From Balanoglossus misakiensis (lineage: Eukaryota > Hemichordata): DNA of 64,000 nt. This document shows, piece by piece, positions 1 through 12,989 of this stretch. The notes under the pieces were generated by a model, which made no database searches, was not told where the DNA came from, and saw nothing but the letters and a program-made list of their open reading frames with translations. The stretch is taken from contig CM082591.2 in NCBI GenBank assembly GCA_040954595.2, positions 2,108,001-2,172,000 of the forward strand, written 5' to 3'. The number at the start of each line of letters is the position of its first letter. Within the stretch, counting starts at the first letter, position 1. A program made the translations under genes and the position numbers.

Positions 1-2575
1 CTTCACATACCTTGTAATCGAATATAACAAAGAGAAGACAGATAAGTAACCGATCCCCTTATACAGAAATTGTTACCTCCATGTTTGAGTGTTCACTGAA
101 TAATGCTTGAAGCTCGCGCAGAAAACTAAAACATCAAGCAATATTGGTTTGAAATATTGAGACTATGTGGACATTGGATAAAATATAAGCAATAAATACG
201 AGTATAAAAAGAGTTACATTTTTAAAGATATATATTGAGATACGGGCTACAGATTCCCTCGAAGCAGTGAATAGAAAATAAAGTGTTGCAAATAACATAA
301 GATGAAATCATGCAAGTTTTATAATAATGGGGTTGCTGTGTTTATAAATTTATGATTCAGAATGCCCTAACATTAAAATCTGTATTATTGAAAGTAGAAT
401 AATAATAGTGTCCATAATAAATTTACCAGAGTGTCCGCGTTATAAGTTTGTATGTAATCGCATAGGTTAGAGCCGGTAGCGTGGTTTCTTTGCAGTTACC
501 ACAAGGAGGTTTATTAAAATAAATTGTTGGTATTTTGATTGTCGTGCTTGGGCCAAACCGGCTTTGTCGGTGTTTAAATTGGACCTACATAACATGTAGG
601 GAAAGGGATTATAAATTCTACACCCTTTAGAACAGCCTTCATTACTTACTACTACCTGGCATACAGTTATAAATACCGGTACATGTAGTCAGAATAGAAC
701 CACCATTCAATTTTCTAGGGCTTCCCAATTATCCCTTACTGTCCTTAGCCTTGGCCTTATCACAGCGACTGAATTAAGTCGTTATACGTGTTTATATCAG
801 CTCTCGTTGGATAGATGGCTCGGGTCAAGTTAAAACAGGGTGTTATCATACATCCTCATTTCTAGAGGTTATATGATGTTGCGTAAACCAAGATTTCCTT
901 GAACCAAGAAACTATATTATGTAAGCCTATATACTAGTACATCACGGCTATAACACACTACAGGAAGGATGGTTGGAGCTTATGAAAATGGATCATAATT
1001 ACTTTGCTCTCCAGCTGATATGAGCGACATTAGTGCAACATAAAAATTGGCCTCCACTGAAGTATTATTATCATCCTTATTAGGAAAACGATCGAAGTTC
1101 AGAGTAGTCGATATAAAAACGAAATGACCCACAATGCACTGCTACTTCCGAGATAAAATAACAGGCTTAAAGGAACAAAGTCTCTCTCTCGCTGCCTTTT
1201 TGATACAAGACAGTCCGCTTATCTTATTCTACATGTGGATATATAGTGAATCAACGTGCGGTCGATATGCTTGCTTGAATATTCCCTACTAGCAATGGAT
1301 GACGTCACACAACTGCAAATTAGTGCAGAACGATACATCTCAAGACGCTCATTAAAATGTTTCAAAAACCCTTTGGTGGGAAACGTCCAGCGTTTTTTTA
1401 AATAATTAATTTTTTCAAGAAGACAGCGGTTATTATCACCTTAACATTTATCACAAATGCAGTAGTCCAGAGGAAAGCAGTCAATTTGAAGAACACATGT
1501 TCTTAATGATGGCCACGAGACAGTTTGCCGTGCTCAACACTTCAAATCTGAACAAAATATAAAATGTTATATCATCTTAGAAACAATATGCGTATCAAAT
1601 GGCATGTAAATTCGGATTTATATTTCTCGCGATATTGCTTCACAGAATTACTATCTTAAGCCATGTACTGAGCTAAGCCTTTTGCAATTAACTTGAAATG
1701 GATCCACCGCAGTTTAACCCATTTGGTTTGCCCTGAACGGTATGATTGCGCGCGGCTTTGGCGAAATAAAAACGAAATTGGTGATGTCTTCGGAAACAAA
1801 TCAGCGACCCCCCCCCCTCTCCCAATCGCATGCATCTCGAACAACAAAAGCGAAAATTATGAGCACACTAATGAGATCTCGTAAATTGCCTTGGTCATCA
1901 GCATTGATCAATTTGATATATTAAAACAAATAAAGAAGTCAACATTATTAGCTTTACATTATTAATGTACATGAACCGCGCTGTCTAAACACTATAAATT
2001 GTACTGTTCTGTTCACATGACGATAGCATTAATCAAATCCTTACAAATGCGACTCGTACATTGTACATTCGTATGTCTGGAGGCATTTCGTACATTTTGG
2101 CTTCTTACACAAAAGTCGCTTATTCCTTATTTGGTAATTTGCTATGATACTGCTCTGGAACGTCATTTTCAGGGATGATAAAGCCAGTGGCACTAAGCTG
2201 GCAAACAAAATGTCATTAACATAAAATTTAGGTTCCCATTAGGTTCTACATTGTATATTTACATTACTTTATTTAGACCTGTTGTTGTTGTGGGTCACAT
2301 GAGACAGAATTTGTCCAGGCACTGAAAACGATTCCTGTGAAAAAAATCCCCCAACGAGTGTGAGAAATCTTATCCAGGTCCTTAGTATGAGATTCAATTT
2401 CTCGCACAACCACAATTTTCTCGAATTCGCATTAGAATCTTGAATATTTAATTGTCGTCTGCAGCTCCACTTCGCGTTAGTTTCCGCAGTGTTTTAGTAC
2501 ACGTCGCGTCATTGGATAACACGTCGTGCGTGTTAAGTAAATTACATTTATCATCCAATCAGCGCTTGTGTCATA

Positions 2576-2613
2576 GTGTGGGATCTATTCACCCTACACC
2601 GTCGATCCCACAC
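2576..2613. repeat. Small hairpin, 10-bp perfect stem
   Basis: GTGTGGGATC at 2576-2585 is repeated as its exact reverse complement at 2604-2613, with an 18-base loop. No gene is adjacent, and it could be chance or a remnant of a mobile element. Confidence 0.5.
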
Positions 2614-4493
2614 GGTCAGAATTGTTAGAAATAACAGTAAGAGACGCTGGTATTTGAAGAAACTCTTTCAGAGTTTCATGTACAACACTGTTCATGCAAT
2701 TCGCGGCTTACACTCAATAACTTCACCTCACGCACGTCTTTTGTGAGTTTGGCAGATGCTATGAATTGTACAATAATTGTTCGCTGAACTGCAGAGAATC
2801 ACTTTTAAAGAAACGAGGCGACTCATGTGAACACCGAAGAGAGTCATTGGGGAAATGTTGACTAGTCTATTTTTGACATCATTAGGTCCATTTATAAAAT
2901 TTTGCCTATAGCACATTACTTTCTTGTCAATATATAACTCTATTTTTTATAATTCTTTAGACCTCAAAACGTGTAATACAGTTACACAGCTCTTTGACCG
3001 TACGTTCGGGACTTATGCATTATCTCTGTGCAGCTTCGTGTTTTCCACGTTCACTCTGCGCAAAATGCCTCTGCCACAGGCCTTTGACTGATAAAGTATC
3101 GACACTGAGTGGGCACGTATAGTACATGAACATTACTGACGTATATAATTTGTTTATACAATTCTCACTCATAATTGGATAGTTAGTGCCAGCGTGTATA
3201 CTTTCTATACTTCAGGGTGTCGCTCGGTGGGATGACCTTTGAACTCGACTCTCGTTAACGTTTAATTGCCCACCTGTTGGTAGATCGCTTGTAAAATGGA
3301 AAATAGAATGGGGTTTAAACCCAGAAGACCACGGCTGTGATATCAATCCAGTACTGTATCTACGTAAAACATATAATCACCCACTTTTGAATATCTCAGT
3401 TGATATTGACAATTGTGGTGGATTTGAAGAGCTCTAAAGCTGGACTCGCTAACTTCTCTGCCCCAGTTCAAAAACAAGGTCAACAACAGCGTAAGCGTTG
3501 TGTAGCAAACTTGACATTGGAAGAAGTTTCTCGCGCGAAAATAACAGAGACTCTTGCAGGTTGTCCTTTCGATGACACAGTTTACGCGTGTCAGCTTTCG
3601 ATGATATTTTGTGAGGCGTATACGTGTTATGAATGGCGTATGGGGGTCATGACGCCGAAGGGAGTTTACACGTCACAGACAGACACAGGTCTACACGCCA
3701 AGCACACATTTCAGGATGAATATTGTTGATTATCGGATTACGCTTGTACCAATGAGAAATTCAGTGTTAACACTTACCTCGCGTGGCACCATACTTTCAC
3801 AGCATCTCTGATGATGACGGCGTGTACAACCCACAAAAATCGCAACACAGACCTGAAAAATGACAGCAAAGGCTTTCTCTTATCTACCACAGTATCAATG
3901 TTTATGGGTCATACAGCTGTCGTGACATCAGTGACAGGTGACTGCTAACAACATGCAAAGTATATTTTGTCACCCTAGCTTTGTGGGTTAACTTGATTTA
4001 TGATAATATGACTACCTGGCCACTACTCAAATGTGCGTATCCTTGAAACGACTACTTGAAAACTGTGATAGTCTATCCCTTCGCGAGGCGGTTTGCTTGC
4101 TGAGCCGCGGCTGGCGAGGTGTTAGGAAAATTACCTCAAGATTTGGCATATAATATGCGGATTCATAAAAAGATGGCTTGTAGTTTATTGGAATTTGTCG
4201 AGGAAGACATGTTGGCCGAATGTGCGGGATCTTGACAACCGAATTTGAGTCTGAATGTCGAATGTCAACAAAAGCATAGGAAATGCTACACGGCAATATT
4301 ATAAACGATAATGCTTGAAAAAGCCGATCAGACAAACAGGAAAAATGATGTTTGAGGGCGCACTGACAGCCTGTCAAAGTTTGATTTTTTTCTATGAACC
4401 GTTTGCCACAGACTTTAGGAAACAGCCGACAAAAATGCATTCGTTGGTTTTATTTGATATGCTTATTTTATTTGGAAGTAATTTCAATTCTCT

Positions 4494-4522
4494 CCCCCCC
4501 CCCTCTCTCTCTCTCTCTCTCT
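4494..4522. repeat. Poly-C / (CT)n tract
   Basis: A C-run is followed by about ten CT units. It is low-complexity sequence, and open frames crossing it are composition artefacts. Confidence 0.85.
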
Positions 4523-7500
4523 GCATTTCAAGGTCGTTTGAGAAATTCACAGCTTCGCAGAAAAAAAAGGGGGCATGATTTATACCACAGGGGATCGGCA
4601 GTGATGAATATATCATTTTTATAATGATTACAATTTTGGTCTTTGCCATTTACAAAATTACTTCCATTCACAAGGAACTAAGCAACAGAGAGGATGATTT
4701 CATCTCCAGACTGAAAGTAAAGAAAGTTACGACTTACACGACTTACCGGTATTCAACACCATCCTCCCCCGCTTTGTCTGTTTTCTCCATCGTCCCTGCC
4801 TTCAATTTCTGAACCTTGTATTAACCCAGTACGGCAGAGTCGTCGCCATGGTTACGGCTGGCACTTCAAAGATATTTTTAAGGATCTGTATATTTACGGC
4901 AAAGTTACTGTTGTTATCTAGGTGGGTCATTCCATTTGCCTTCCCCACCCCCCGTAAAAAATATTGAACATTCCCAAAAACAACATACAACATGTACTTC
5001 AAACCTTCGCACGCCATCCACGGCAGTCTCTTGTTTGCCATCTCGATAAAAAATTGTCGTTCAGTATTCACAAGGTTATTGGTATGCCGCCCCTCCCCCC
5101 GGGGGCGGTGACACTGGGGGGTATCCATGCGTGTTCCCAGAATCAAGGGAAGGGGTGGTTTTTATTCCCTATCACGGGTCCGTGAAATCGACAAAAGGGG
5201 GAACGCACTTTTAAAAGAACCGGCTAAAAACGGTTTGAAATATCCCGAGAAATATCAATCACACACTCAAACTTCACCCCGGACTTGAAATTTTGTGGAA
5301 CGAGTCGGCATGGATGCCCAAGCTCCGTTTGAGTGTTTCCACCGGGAATGAAATCGGGCAGCTCCGTAATATTATTTCTACATACCTGATCAAGACTTCT
5401 CTTTCCTCATTAGGATAGAATGCGTGGATCTCTCTCTGCGCTGCTGCTCTCTCGTGGCATTTAGACGAACAGGGTTGCTACGAGTCTGACTCCGACGGGA
5501 TATGAAGACACTGTTGACGGCTGAACCGCTATATATAGCAGAACCGAGCGGGAAAATTCCAAAAAGTAGCAATTCGACATCGAGCGAACGTAAAAGTAAA
5601 TACCCATTGCTACATTTTAGCGGGAGATTTCTTTACGATTTCCGGGCAAAGGAAAAGGAAGGCGCCCGATTGGCTGCAAGGGATCTCCATCAGGATCCGC
5701 ATGGCGATACAAAACTCTGTATCGTTCAAATAACATTTATTTATTTTCCAACTCTCTCTCGAAGAACATACTTGAAATAGATAGTGCCCGGACTTCACCA
5801 AAGTTTCATTGTGCGTTGCTCCCGTTAAAAACTGGTACAAAATCCTGTTCGGGTCTCACCAACCTATATACGATTTAGAGATATTACGCACGGGAATACG
5901 GTGGTGATTTCACTTACGTGTCGATTTTTTTTTCACACCAACCTGGACGGCAACGTGAAACTCTATCACCTGCACGTAATCCTTTCGGGTAAAACTTTAA
6001 AATAGGAACAGTACTGACTGGTGACGAAGAGAAAATTTGACACGTGTGTGATTGAATTGGTGAATTCAATTGATGCTTTATTTCGAAATGTTTTGCTGAC
6101 GTCTAGCGTAGCTGCGGTCCCTTCGAGGAAGCATCCCTCTTCAAAGGGCTACTATCGGTAACTCCTGGTGATTTTTTCAGTATTTTTGTTTTATGAACCA
6201 ACTACATTTTCTTGTTCTCCTCACGATGGTATCCCCAGTGCCCAGTTCTCAGACAGTCAACAAGTCATGCGTATGTGTATATACCATTGTTACTGCAGAC
6301 AAAATGCATTCAAGCACTGACTTGAATACAATTTTAGCAATAGTGCTTGATCACGCACACGTTGATGATGGCAAGGATGTAGAGAAGATGTGAATAACAC
6401 TGTGCATAGTTTTCTTATCATTTTGTCTTGAGTTATCAGTATATGAAGGGCGTTTTCTTTCAAAGGTATCTTTATTTCGAGCGGGGGGGGGGACTTCCTG
6501 AGAGAAAAAAATGTACCCAGAACGAGCTAGCCAAGCCGGGCCCGTGGGGATGATGTCGAAATTCCAGTGGTGAGGGCCTCGGTTAACTAACTACACACCT
6601 CAATTCGCCGGAACATGCAATGTTGGAGAATTTCATACAGCAGACGACAAGACGCCGCCGGATACAAATTGACGCAGAAGTCCTGATTTCAGTGACAGTT
6701 CGTCCTTTTACAAGAGTTGAGAAAATTGTGTTTATCGATCAATGCCATCGGCAACGTGCAGTTTCCGAGTATTTGGTTTATGTTATTGACATAACCATCT
6801 CGTTTTCACAGTGAACACAGAGAGTGCACTGGCAGCCATTTTGAATTTACATTTTTTCAATTTACAATTTTTCTCTCCCATTCAAAATTTTGCACCGAAA
6901 AGCCCTTTGTTTATTCTCTATATTAAGAAAGAATAATCTATAACTGCCTCATGGGAAAATTTAGAGAAAAAAATGAGATTTTCCAGGCGCATGCTACGAA
7001 TAAAGGAATTTAACGCTGCCTGCTTAGATTGGGTTCGTGCAAATGACTACAAAATCAAGTCACGTGCTCACACGGTAGCATCAGATCAGAAGGAAATCGC
7101 CGCCTTACTCGCTAAGGATTGTGGGAATCATACAACCTGTTAAATATCGGCGACGCGGTACTTGGCCAGGCCTTCAGACTGAAATCAAAGGCGGTGACTG
7201 ATTGGTGAAATTCAAGAATCGTCACTTCACGAAGTATTTTGTTGCAATCTCCAAGAAGTCATTGCTGTCTAGTGAACCACCATCTTGGTGAGTATATGGT
7301 GAATTAATTTGCATTAGGCATGAATTTAAACCACCACCCCCACCAACCCAAAAATACCTTCGTAGCTAAGCTGCCCGTTTGGTTGCGTGATTTTGTCTTG
7401 CTAGAGTTTTATAGCTTTGACATTATATTCTGTATGCAACACAAGCCTTCACCACTACCTATTGGCAGTGCTCAATAAAGTAATGGACTGGCACAAGAAA

Positions 7501-7821
7501 ACTGATGAAAAACGGCATACATTTCCCTAGTCTCATTTCAAGTGTTTCGTGACAATCGCTTCCCTATGTCTGATAGATTTCTACCACTTCTTCAAGGATC
7601 GACCGAGAATGAAATACATCTACTTCAGCTCATAAGCGACGAACAGAGATGTGTCGCTAGTCTGAACATTCACATGCCTTTATGAGAAGCGCTTTTCCGT
7701 TGCCATGACGCCGCAAAAAACCTCGAATCTTGTGAAAGTTGAAAAAAAGGCAGTTCATGTCTGGCTCGTGTCTTGTAATTAACACGTGACTGTTGAAAGA
7801 AAGACACTGTTAAATCTCCCC

Positions 7822-7825
7822 TTGC

Positions 7826-7913
<88 letters not shown>

Positions 7914-7914
7914 G
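7822..7914 (+). repeat. (TTG)n microsatellite
   Basis: About 30 near-perfect TTG units run for some 93 bp. It gives an open frame rich in leucine, but there is no coding context on either side. Confidence 0.95.
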
Positions 7915-10900
7915 AAACAAAGTATGTTCAACAGCAATGAGTGTTTACGAATCTATGGATCAGCGTACAAGCCTCCTGATTGTGTATATATCACCGATCA
8001 TTATGTACGACAACCAAGATTGATGTATTTACCAAGCATGATATTTCAATAAACTAGTAATTTCAATTTCAGCAAACATAAATTGTTAGTTCGATTTTCG
8101 GCGCCTTTCTCTTCTGCTGTCGTGCACGTTCGTATTGAAGGATATTGAAAGGGCGAAATCAAAAACGATATTATGTTTATCGTTGTGTTCAACTAAACAA
8201 TTAATGTACACACATTCCCGCTTCTTGGGCTATCGGCGATAGCTATAGTTATATGCTTCAAAAATTACAGTTATATGCTCAAATCGTTTATTGCGCGCAC
8301 AACAAATATTACCAGATGAAGTGATTTGGTTGCCCTTCAAGGTGTCGTGATAAAAAAAGTCAGTTTCTATCGAAGAATTTGCCGTCGTATAATTAACAGG
8401 GAAAACCTACCAGGGCATATTGTTGGAAGACGCGAAAATTGAGAAACCCGTTTATGGACTTTTCGACTGCAATTATTCTACTTGAAGGTCATGATGCAGA
8501 TTTTCAAAGGTCTATGCTTAACACTTCAAGGGAAAATACTACACAATAATAAGTTGGTGTGTCTACTGCCAGAATATTTGAATAGTGTGTCTGTCGTTTC
8601 TCTCTTTCCCTTCTTTTTTGAAGACATCAGCTTCAATAGAATGTTATATTTACCACAAAAGACACTGTCGCTTAGAAATTAATGTTTGAAGCTCCGCTGA
8701 AGCAAAATCTGCCTGTGGCTTAACATACAATTTCAACCTAGAAGTTTGAAGAATATGATGTGTACAGCAACAACAACGAAACTTGGATTCGGATTTCATA
8801 TGATATTCGATTCCTGCAAAGGCAACAGAATGTGTGTAGCTGAGGTGCCCGATATCACATCTGTTCAAAATAGAAATCTTTGGTCGATTCTTCCATATAA
8901 GTTAGTCAGGTAATGTTTCATTGGGAAGGGATGAATTCTATATACTCTTTAAGCACGGTTTCTGTAATTCCACAGCGCGCAGCTATCCTTATTACGATCC
9001 TGGATACCTATTAGTCATGGTTACCATCACAGGGGGAAATTGGCCTGCGCATGAGATATCTAATATTTCAACTGAGCAAACGTGATCTTCCTCGATAAAA
9101 AAAATATATAATTTGCGGGCTTTGAGGCAGATAAAATGAGACACGAATCATTTCACTATTCTCATGAATTCTGACGACTGAGATGACGCGAGTGTTCTTT
9201 CCGCATTCAGTTAAATAACTTATTAAACTTTGACAAACTAATCTGCAGCCTGACTGTGCCAGTTGAGTAGTACAAGTAAATGAAAATGTTGTGTTCGCTC
9301 CAAATAAAAGTCTGTAATATACAGTTTCATTTCATTTCTACGGCTTTTGCAATTATATTGCACCAAAGACTCGACAGTAACAACGGTTCTGCTCGGAAAG
9401 GTGGGATTTAACGAGTGAACAGCGCCTTTGTGAAAATATGTTACGCCGGCGGCAGGTACGATTACCATTTTAAGCCCGTGCTCTTTTCGAAAAGTCGCCC
9501 GTTGCCAGAGTAATAGAATAATTGGAGGCTCGAGTCCCCTGATGCTTGTCGTTGTGCCCACTGCGAACCTACCAGTGAAATCTAAAATACGGGTGCTCAG
9601 TAGGTTACTGGGGGATTAGATGTTCATTCTATACATCACTTGAGCTCTTCGTGCGTGCGTTTGTGGTAGCGGGCAATGCAACAAACGTCTTATATCAGAC
9701 CTTCTTTTACTCTCTCAATATGTTCGCCCTACAAACCTTTCAAGTGTGTCACTACTAGACATACGCATGAAAATATATGGAAGTTGATCAATCTCTTCTT
9801 TGTTGGGCAGCAACGTGTGGGATGCACCAGCATGGTGCAAAAGTCATCGATATAACGTCACCGATTTTGCTAGATAATAGCTATTACATGATGGTCTTGC
9901 ACATATTAAATACCAAAGGCTATAGCCCTTGGGCAAGACATTTGATGAAAAATATGGTAAGCCCACACTATCAATTCGGAAAAAGAAAGAATGATCTGCT
10001 TGACATTTCTCACAAATGTATTGCCCTACTTTGCCATGCAAGGTTGGATCTTGTCACTGATTAAAATGTTTACTTCATGTTTTGCCTCGTTCGTGTTTAT
10101 AGGCCCTGTGTGGCATTATGTCCATGCTCAGTATGCCAAAAAGCATAGGTCGACCAATTGACGAACATTATAGAGACAATATTGGAAATCAGTCAATACG
10201 TTGCTTATGTTCACGCAAGTGCAGAAGGCCCAAATAAAATTCTCCATTATTTTGGCCTCCCCCGTCCATATATGTTTTCCTGTCTGTTCTTAATAAATTC
10301 AACTCGTGAGAAGGGTCGATGAGTGTTTGTTATTCGAGTTGTTCCCTTTAATGTCACATCGCAAAATGTTCTCGCTCATCTGAGCCCCAATGGCACATAG
10401 CAACATTCATTATCTTCAAAATTTGTCAAAAGACGCGCGATATGTCATGCAGTGTCTTTGATCATTATGCCAGGGGTAAGTCATTTGTACTCCCAAATCA
10501 TGCCAATTTTTTACTTGCGTATTCTACAGAAAAATACCCTACAACTAACATTCGCCAAGGTCGTCTGCCAGAGGATCCATCTACACATTTATGGCAGTAT
10601 AGAAAGGGCCAAGAACGGGCTGTCCTTCAAATGACACAGTTATCATAAAAGTGATTATTTGACAAGTAAATTGCAGTAACATTCGAGTTTGTAGCCGTGA
10701 GTGTAATCCGGGAGTGAACTTTCAAAATTGAAAGCCCCCTTAACAGAACACGTAGCATTCCGACACCGAGGACTTTTTTATTGGAAAGGCTTTGTTCACG
10801 AAATTCAATAGAACTTGGACATGCAATACAATTTCGTCTATCCTTCGCATGACGCGGTATAGTGTTACCTACTTATCATCAGACGACGTGACTAGGGACT

Positions 10901-11480
10901 ACGCTCTAAAACTAGAGGTGTGCCAACAATTGATTAAGCGAAAGTTTGCAAACGCCTATTTTGTCATGATGGTGGTGCGGTGGTGGTGGTATTTTTGTTG
11001 TTTAATACTTTGTTATTTTGCTGTGTTAATATTCCTATAGTAGTTTTACGGAGCCTGTTCCAATTAAACACGTCAATTCCATTCCACCAACAGGTTGTGT
11101 TGTCTAAGAATATCAAAACGGCTGACAGGATAATTAATTGAAAGGTGACGCTGTTCGTGTGGTTCTGACGCAAGCAACAGCCGTCCACAACAGCAAGACG
11201 ACCGAAGACTGACAACAGAAGATTTCCAGCAGTGGCTGCAATTTGATCACTTGTCAGTTGGCAGACGACACTGACTTTTTGACTTAAGGAATTAGATAAT
11301 TCCTTCTTTGTGGCGATGTGATATGTACAGAGTAGCAAACTAGATTTTAAACCAAGAAAGTCGAACTGTGAGTTGGACAAATTGGATTTTTAGATCAAAC
11401 ATCTGTGTTGAATTAGGGATACCGATACCTAACAAATACCTGCGGTCTCATAGAACGAATTTTGGTTTATAGGTGGAATT

Positions 11481-12572
11481 ATGGATAATCACAGTGACCT
11501 CAATGTAACGCGTTGTGCGCTAGGAGAACTGTGCGTTGCTAAACCACCACTGAACGCACTTTTGACATTTTACCTTGTCAGTCTGATAACTATGATGATA
11601 GTGGGGAACTTTGGCAACCCCATGGTGATATGCGCGGTCATGCTGCGCAATAAGCTATTCAGCTCAGGAGATATATTTATTCTCAATCTGGCTATTGCAG
11701 ATAGCCTGGTCACTCTCGTCATTGACGTCTTCAATATCATCTCCATCGTGCACGGTCACACTTATTTCTTAAACCGCCACCCGCTCTGTGAGATCGTGGG
11801 CGCCATCTGCATGATCTCTTGCACGTGTTCGCTGTGGAGCATCATGGGAATCAGCATCAACCGCTTCGTGTTCATCTGCCACAACGCCGCATACAAGCGC
11901 CTCTTCTCAAAGATCAACTCTTTGATCATGGTGGCGGCGCTGTGGGTAGCGTGCGCGTTGGTGGATTTGCCCAATTTCGTAGGGTGGGGCGGACACGCGT
12001 TTGACATGAAAAGCATGGTGTGCTCGTACGACCGCACTGCGAATTATGGCTACACGCTTTTCTTCATCCTCTTAGTTGTTGGGTGTCCGGTTCTAGTGGT
12101 TGGTGCGTGTTACATTCAGGTCTTTCTGTTTGTCAGACGACAAAAGCGTCGAATTCTGAACGTATCTTCAACCACAAGTAATTTTGTCCACACGGTTAAA
12201 AAGAAAGAGATACAATTGATTAAGACACTCTTCACGATCTTCGTCGTCTTTTCACTTTGCTGGACGCCGTATTCCGTCCTTGTACTGATCGACTTCGAGG
12301 ATAGATTGCCGGCGTCCATACACATCGTCACAACCATCATGGCGCACGCCAGCAGCAGCCTCAATAGCATCTTATACGGTGCCACGAACCGGCAATTCCG
12401 CGAGGCCTACGCCAAGACAATCCGCCGCATTGCTTGCTGGGGTAAAACACAAGCGTCCTCAGACGACCCGCCTGCCAGCCAGACCTTACCCACGGCCAGC
12501 GGAAGTTGCCAGCAACAGAATTCGGCGGTGACGTACTTGGGCCAGGCACAAAAGCCCTCTGAAGTTATATAA
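11481..12572 (+). CDS. Rhodopsin-class GPCR, melatonin-receptor-like, intronless
   Basis: This is a complete 363-aa seven-transmembrane receptor in one exon. Class A landmarks are visible: GN at 45-46 in TM1, LAIAD at 70-74 (Asp74) in TM2, Cys103 at the top of TM3 paired with Cys181 in loop 2, NRF at 127-129 in place of DRY, CWTP at 260-263 in TM6, and NSILY at 295-299 in place of NPxxY. The post-NRF stretch (VFICHNAAY) resembles the NRYCYICH signature of melatonin receptors, and the loop-1/TM2 region (RNK, then LNLAIAD) fits the same group. The N-terminus has possible glycosylation sites at Asn3 and Asn8. The tail after about residue 320 is Ser/Gln-rich. Single-exon receptors of this type are often expanded in marine invertebrates. 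The ligand is unknown; melatonin itself is not implied. Coupling to a G protein at the plasma membrane is inferred from the family. The class call is secure and the subfamily moderate. Confidence 0.93.
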   Translation: MDNHSDLNVTRCALGELCVAKPPLNALLTFYLVSLITMMIVGNFGNPMVICAVMLRNKLFSSGDIFILNLAIADSLVTLVIDVFNIISIVHGHTYFLNRHPLCEIVGAICMISCTCSLWSIMGISINRFVFICHNAAYKRLFSKINSLIMVAALWVACALVDLPNFVGWGGHAFDMKSMVCSYDRTANYGYTLFFILLVVGCPVLVVGACYIQVFLFVRRQKRRILNVSSTTSNFVHTVKKKEIQLIKTLFTIFVVFSLCWTPYSVLVLIDFEDRLPASIHIVTTIMAHASSSLNSILYGATNRQFREAYAKTIRRIACWGKTQASSDDPPASQTLPTASGSCQQQNSAVTYLGQAQKPSEVI

Positions 12573-12977
12573 AGCAATGTAACATGAAAGTTTATGCCGT
12601 ATTATCAATACCACTCATTACTTTTCGTTGAAAACCCTGTTCATTCTTTGTGGAGTTTTAATTCAGTTTGGATCGTGTTTAAGAATGTAATATTAACATC
12701 GGGTTTTACCAGTAAATACTTGATATTTGATTGTTTGTTTTATGAAGAGTTATAATTTGTGTAGGAAAATGTAGTCCAATTTAATATAGTTTATATCAGT
12801 TGTATTCTTATGATTCTTGTAAGTGCGATCGAAAATGACGTTGGGACAAGTAGTCATTTGTTGTCTTTGCATTGGATGTTCTTGTTATCATGTTATCATC
12901 ATAGTATTAAAGATCATATCATGTGAAACTAGGTGTATGCTAGTCCTAATTTGTTGAGATTCGTTTTCGTGATGTAT

Positions 12978-12983
12978 AATAAA
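12978..12983 (+). terminator. Poly(A) signal AATAAA for the GPCR
   Basis: This canonical hexamer lies about 400 bases after the GPCR stop, in AT-rich sequence typical of a 3' UTR. It is the best candidate but is supported by motif and position only. Confidence 0.55.
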
Positions 12984-12989
12984 ATATAC

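Larger units (their letters stand above)
1..11480. other. Gene-free stretch left of the GPCR
   Basis: I see no convincing coding exon in this 11.5-kb AT-rich stretch. Open frames reach about 110 codons at most, lack recognisable domains, and many begin at non-ATG codons. It holds a TTG microsatellite (7822-7914), a C-run/CT tract near 4494 and a small hairpin at 2576-2613. Some of it may be distal regulatory sequence or part of a neighbouring gene whose exons I could not recognise. Confidence 0.5.

Noticed and set aside
3400-3729. 109-codon open frame on the plus strand
   Set aside because: It begins at a TTG codon, has no recognisable domain, and no neighbouring exons; length is within chance expectation.
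7786-8052. 88-codon frame with a poly-leucine run
   Set aside because: It is created by the TTG microsatellite; there is no domain or splice context.
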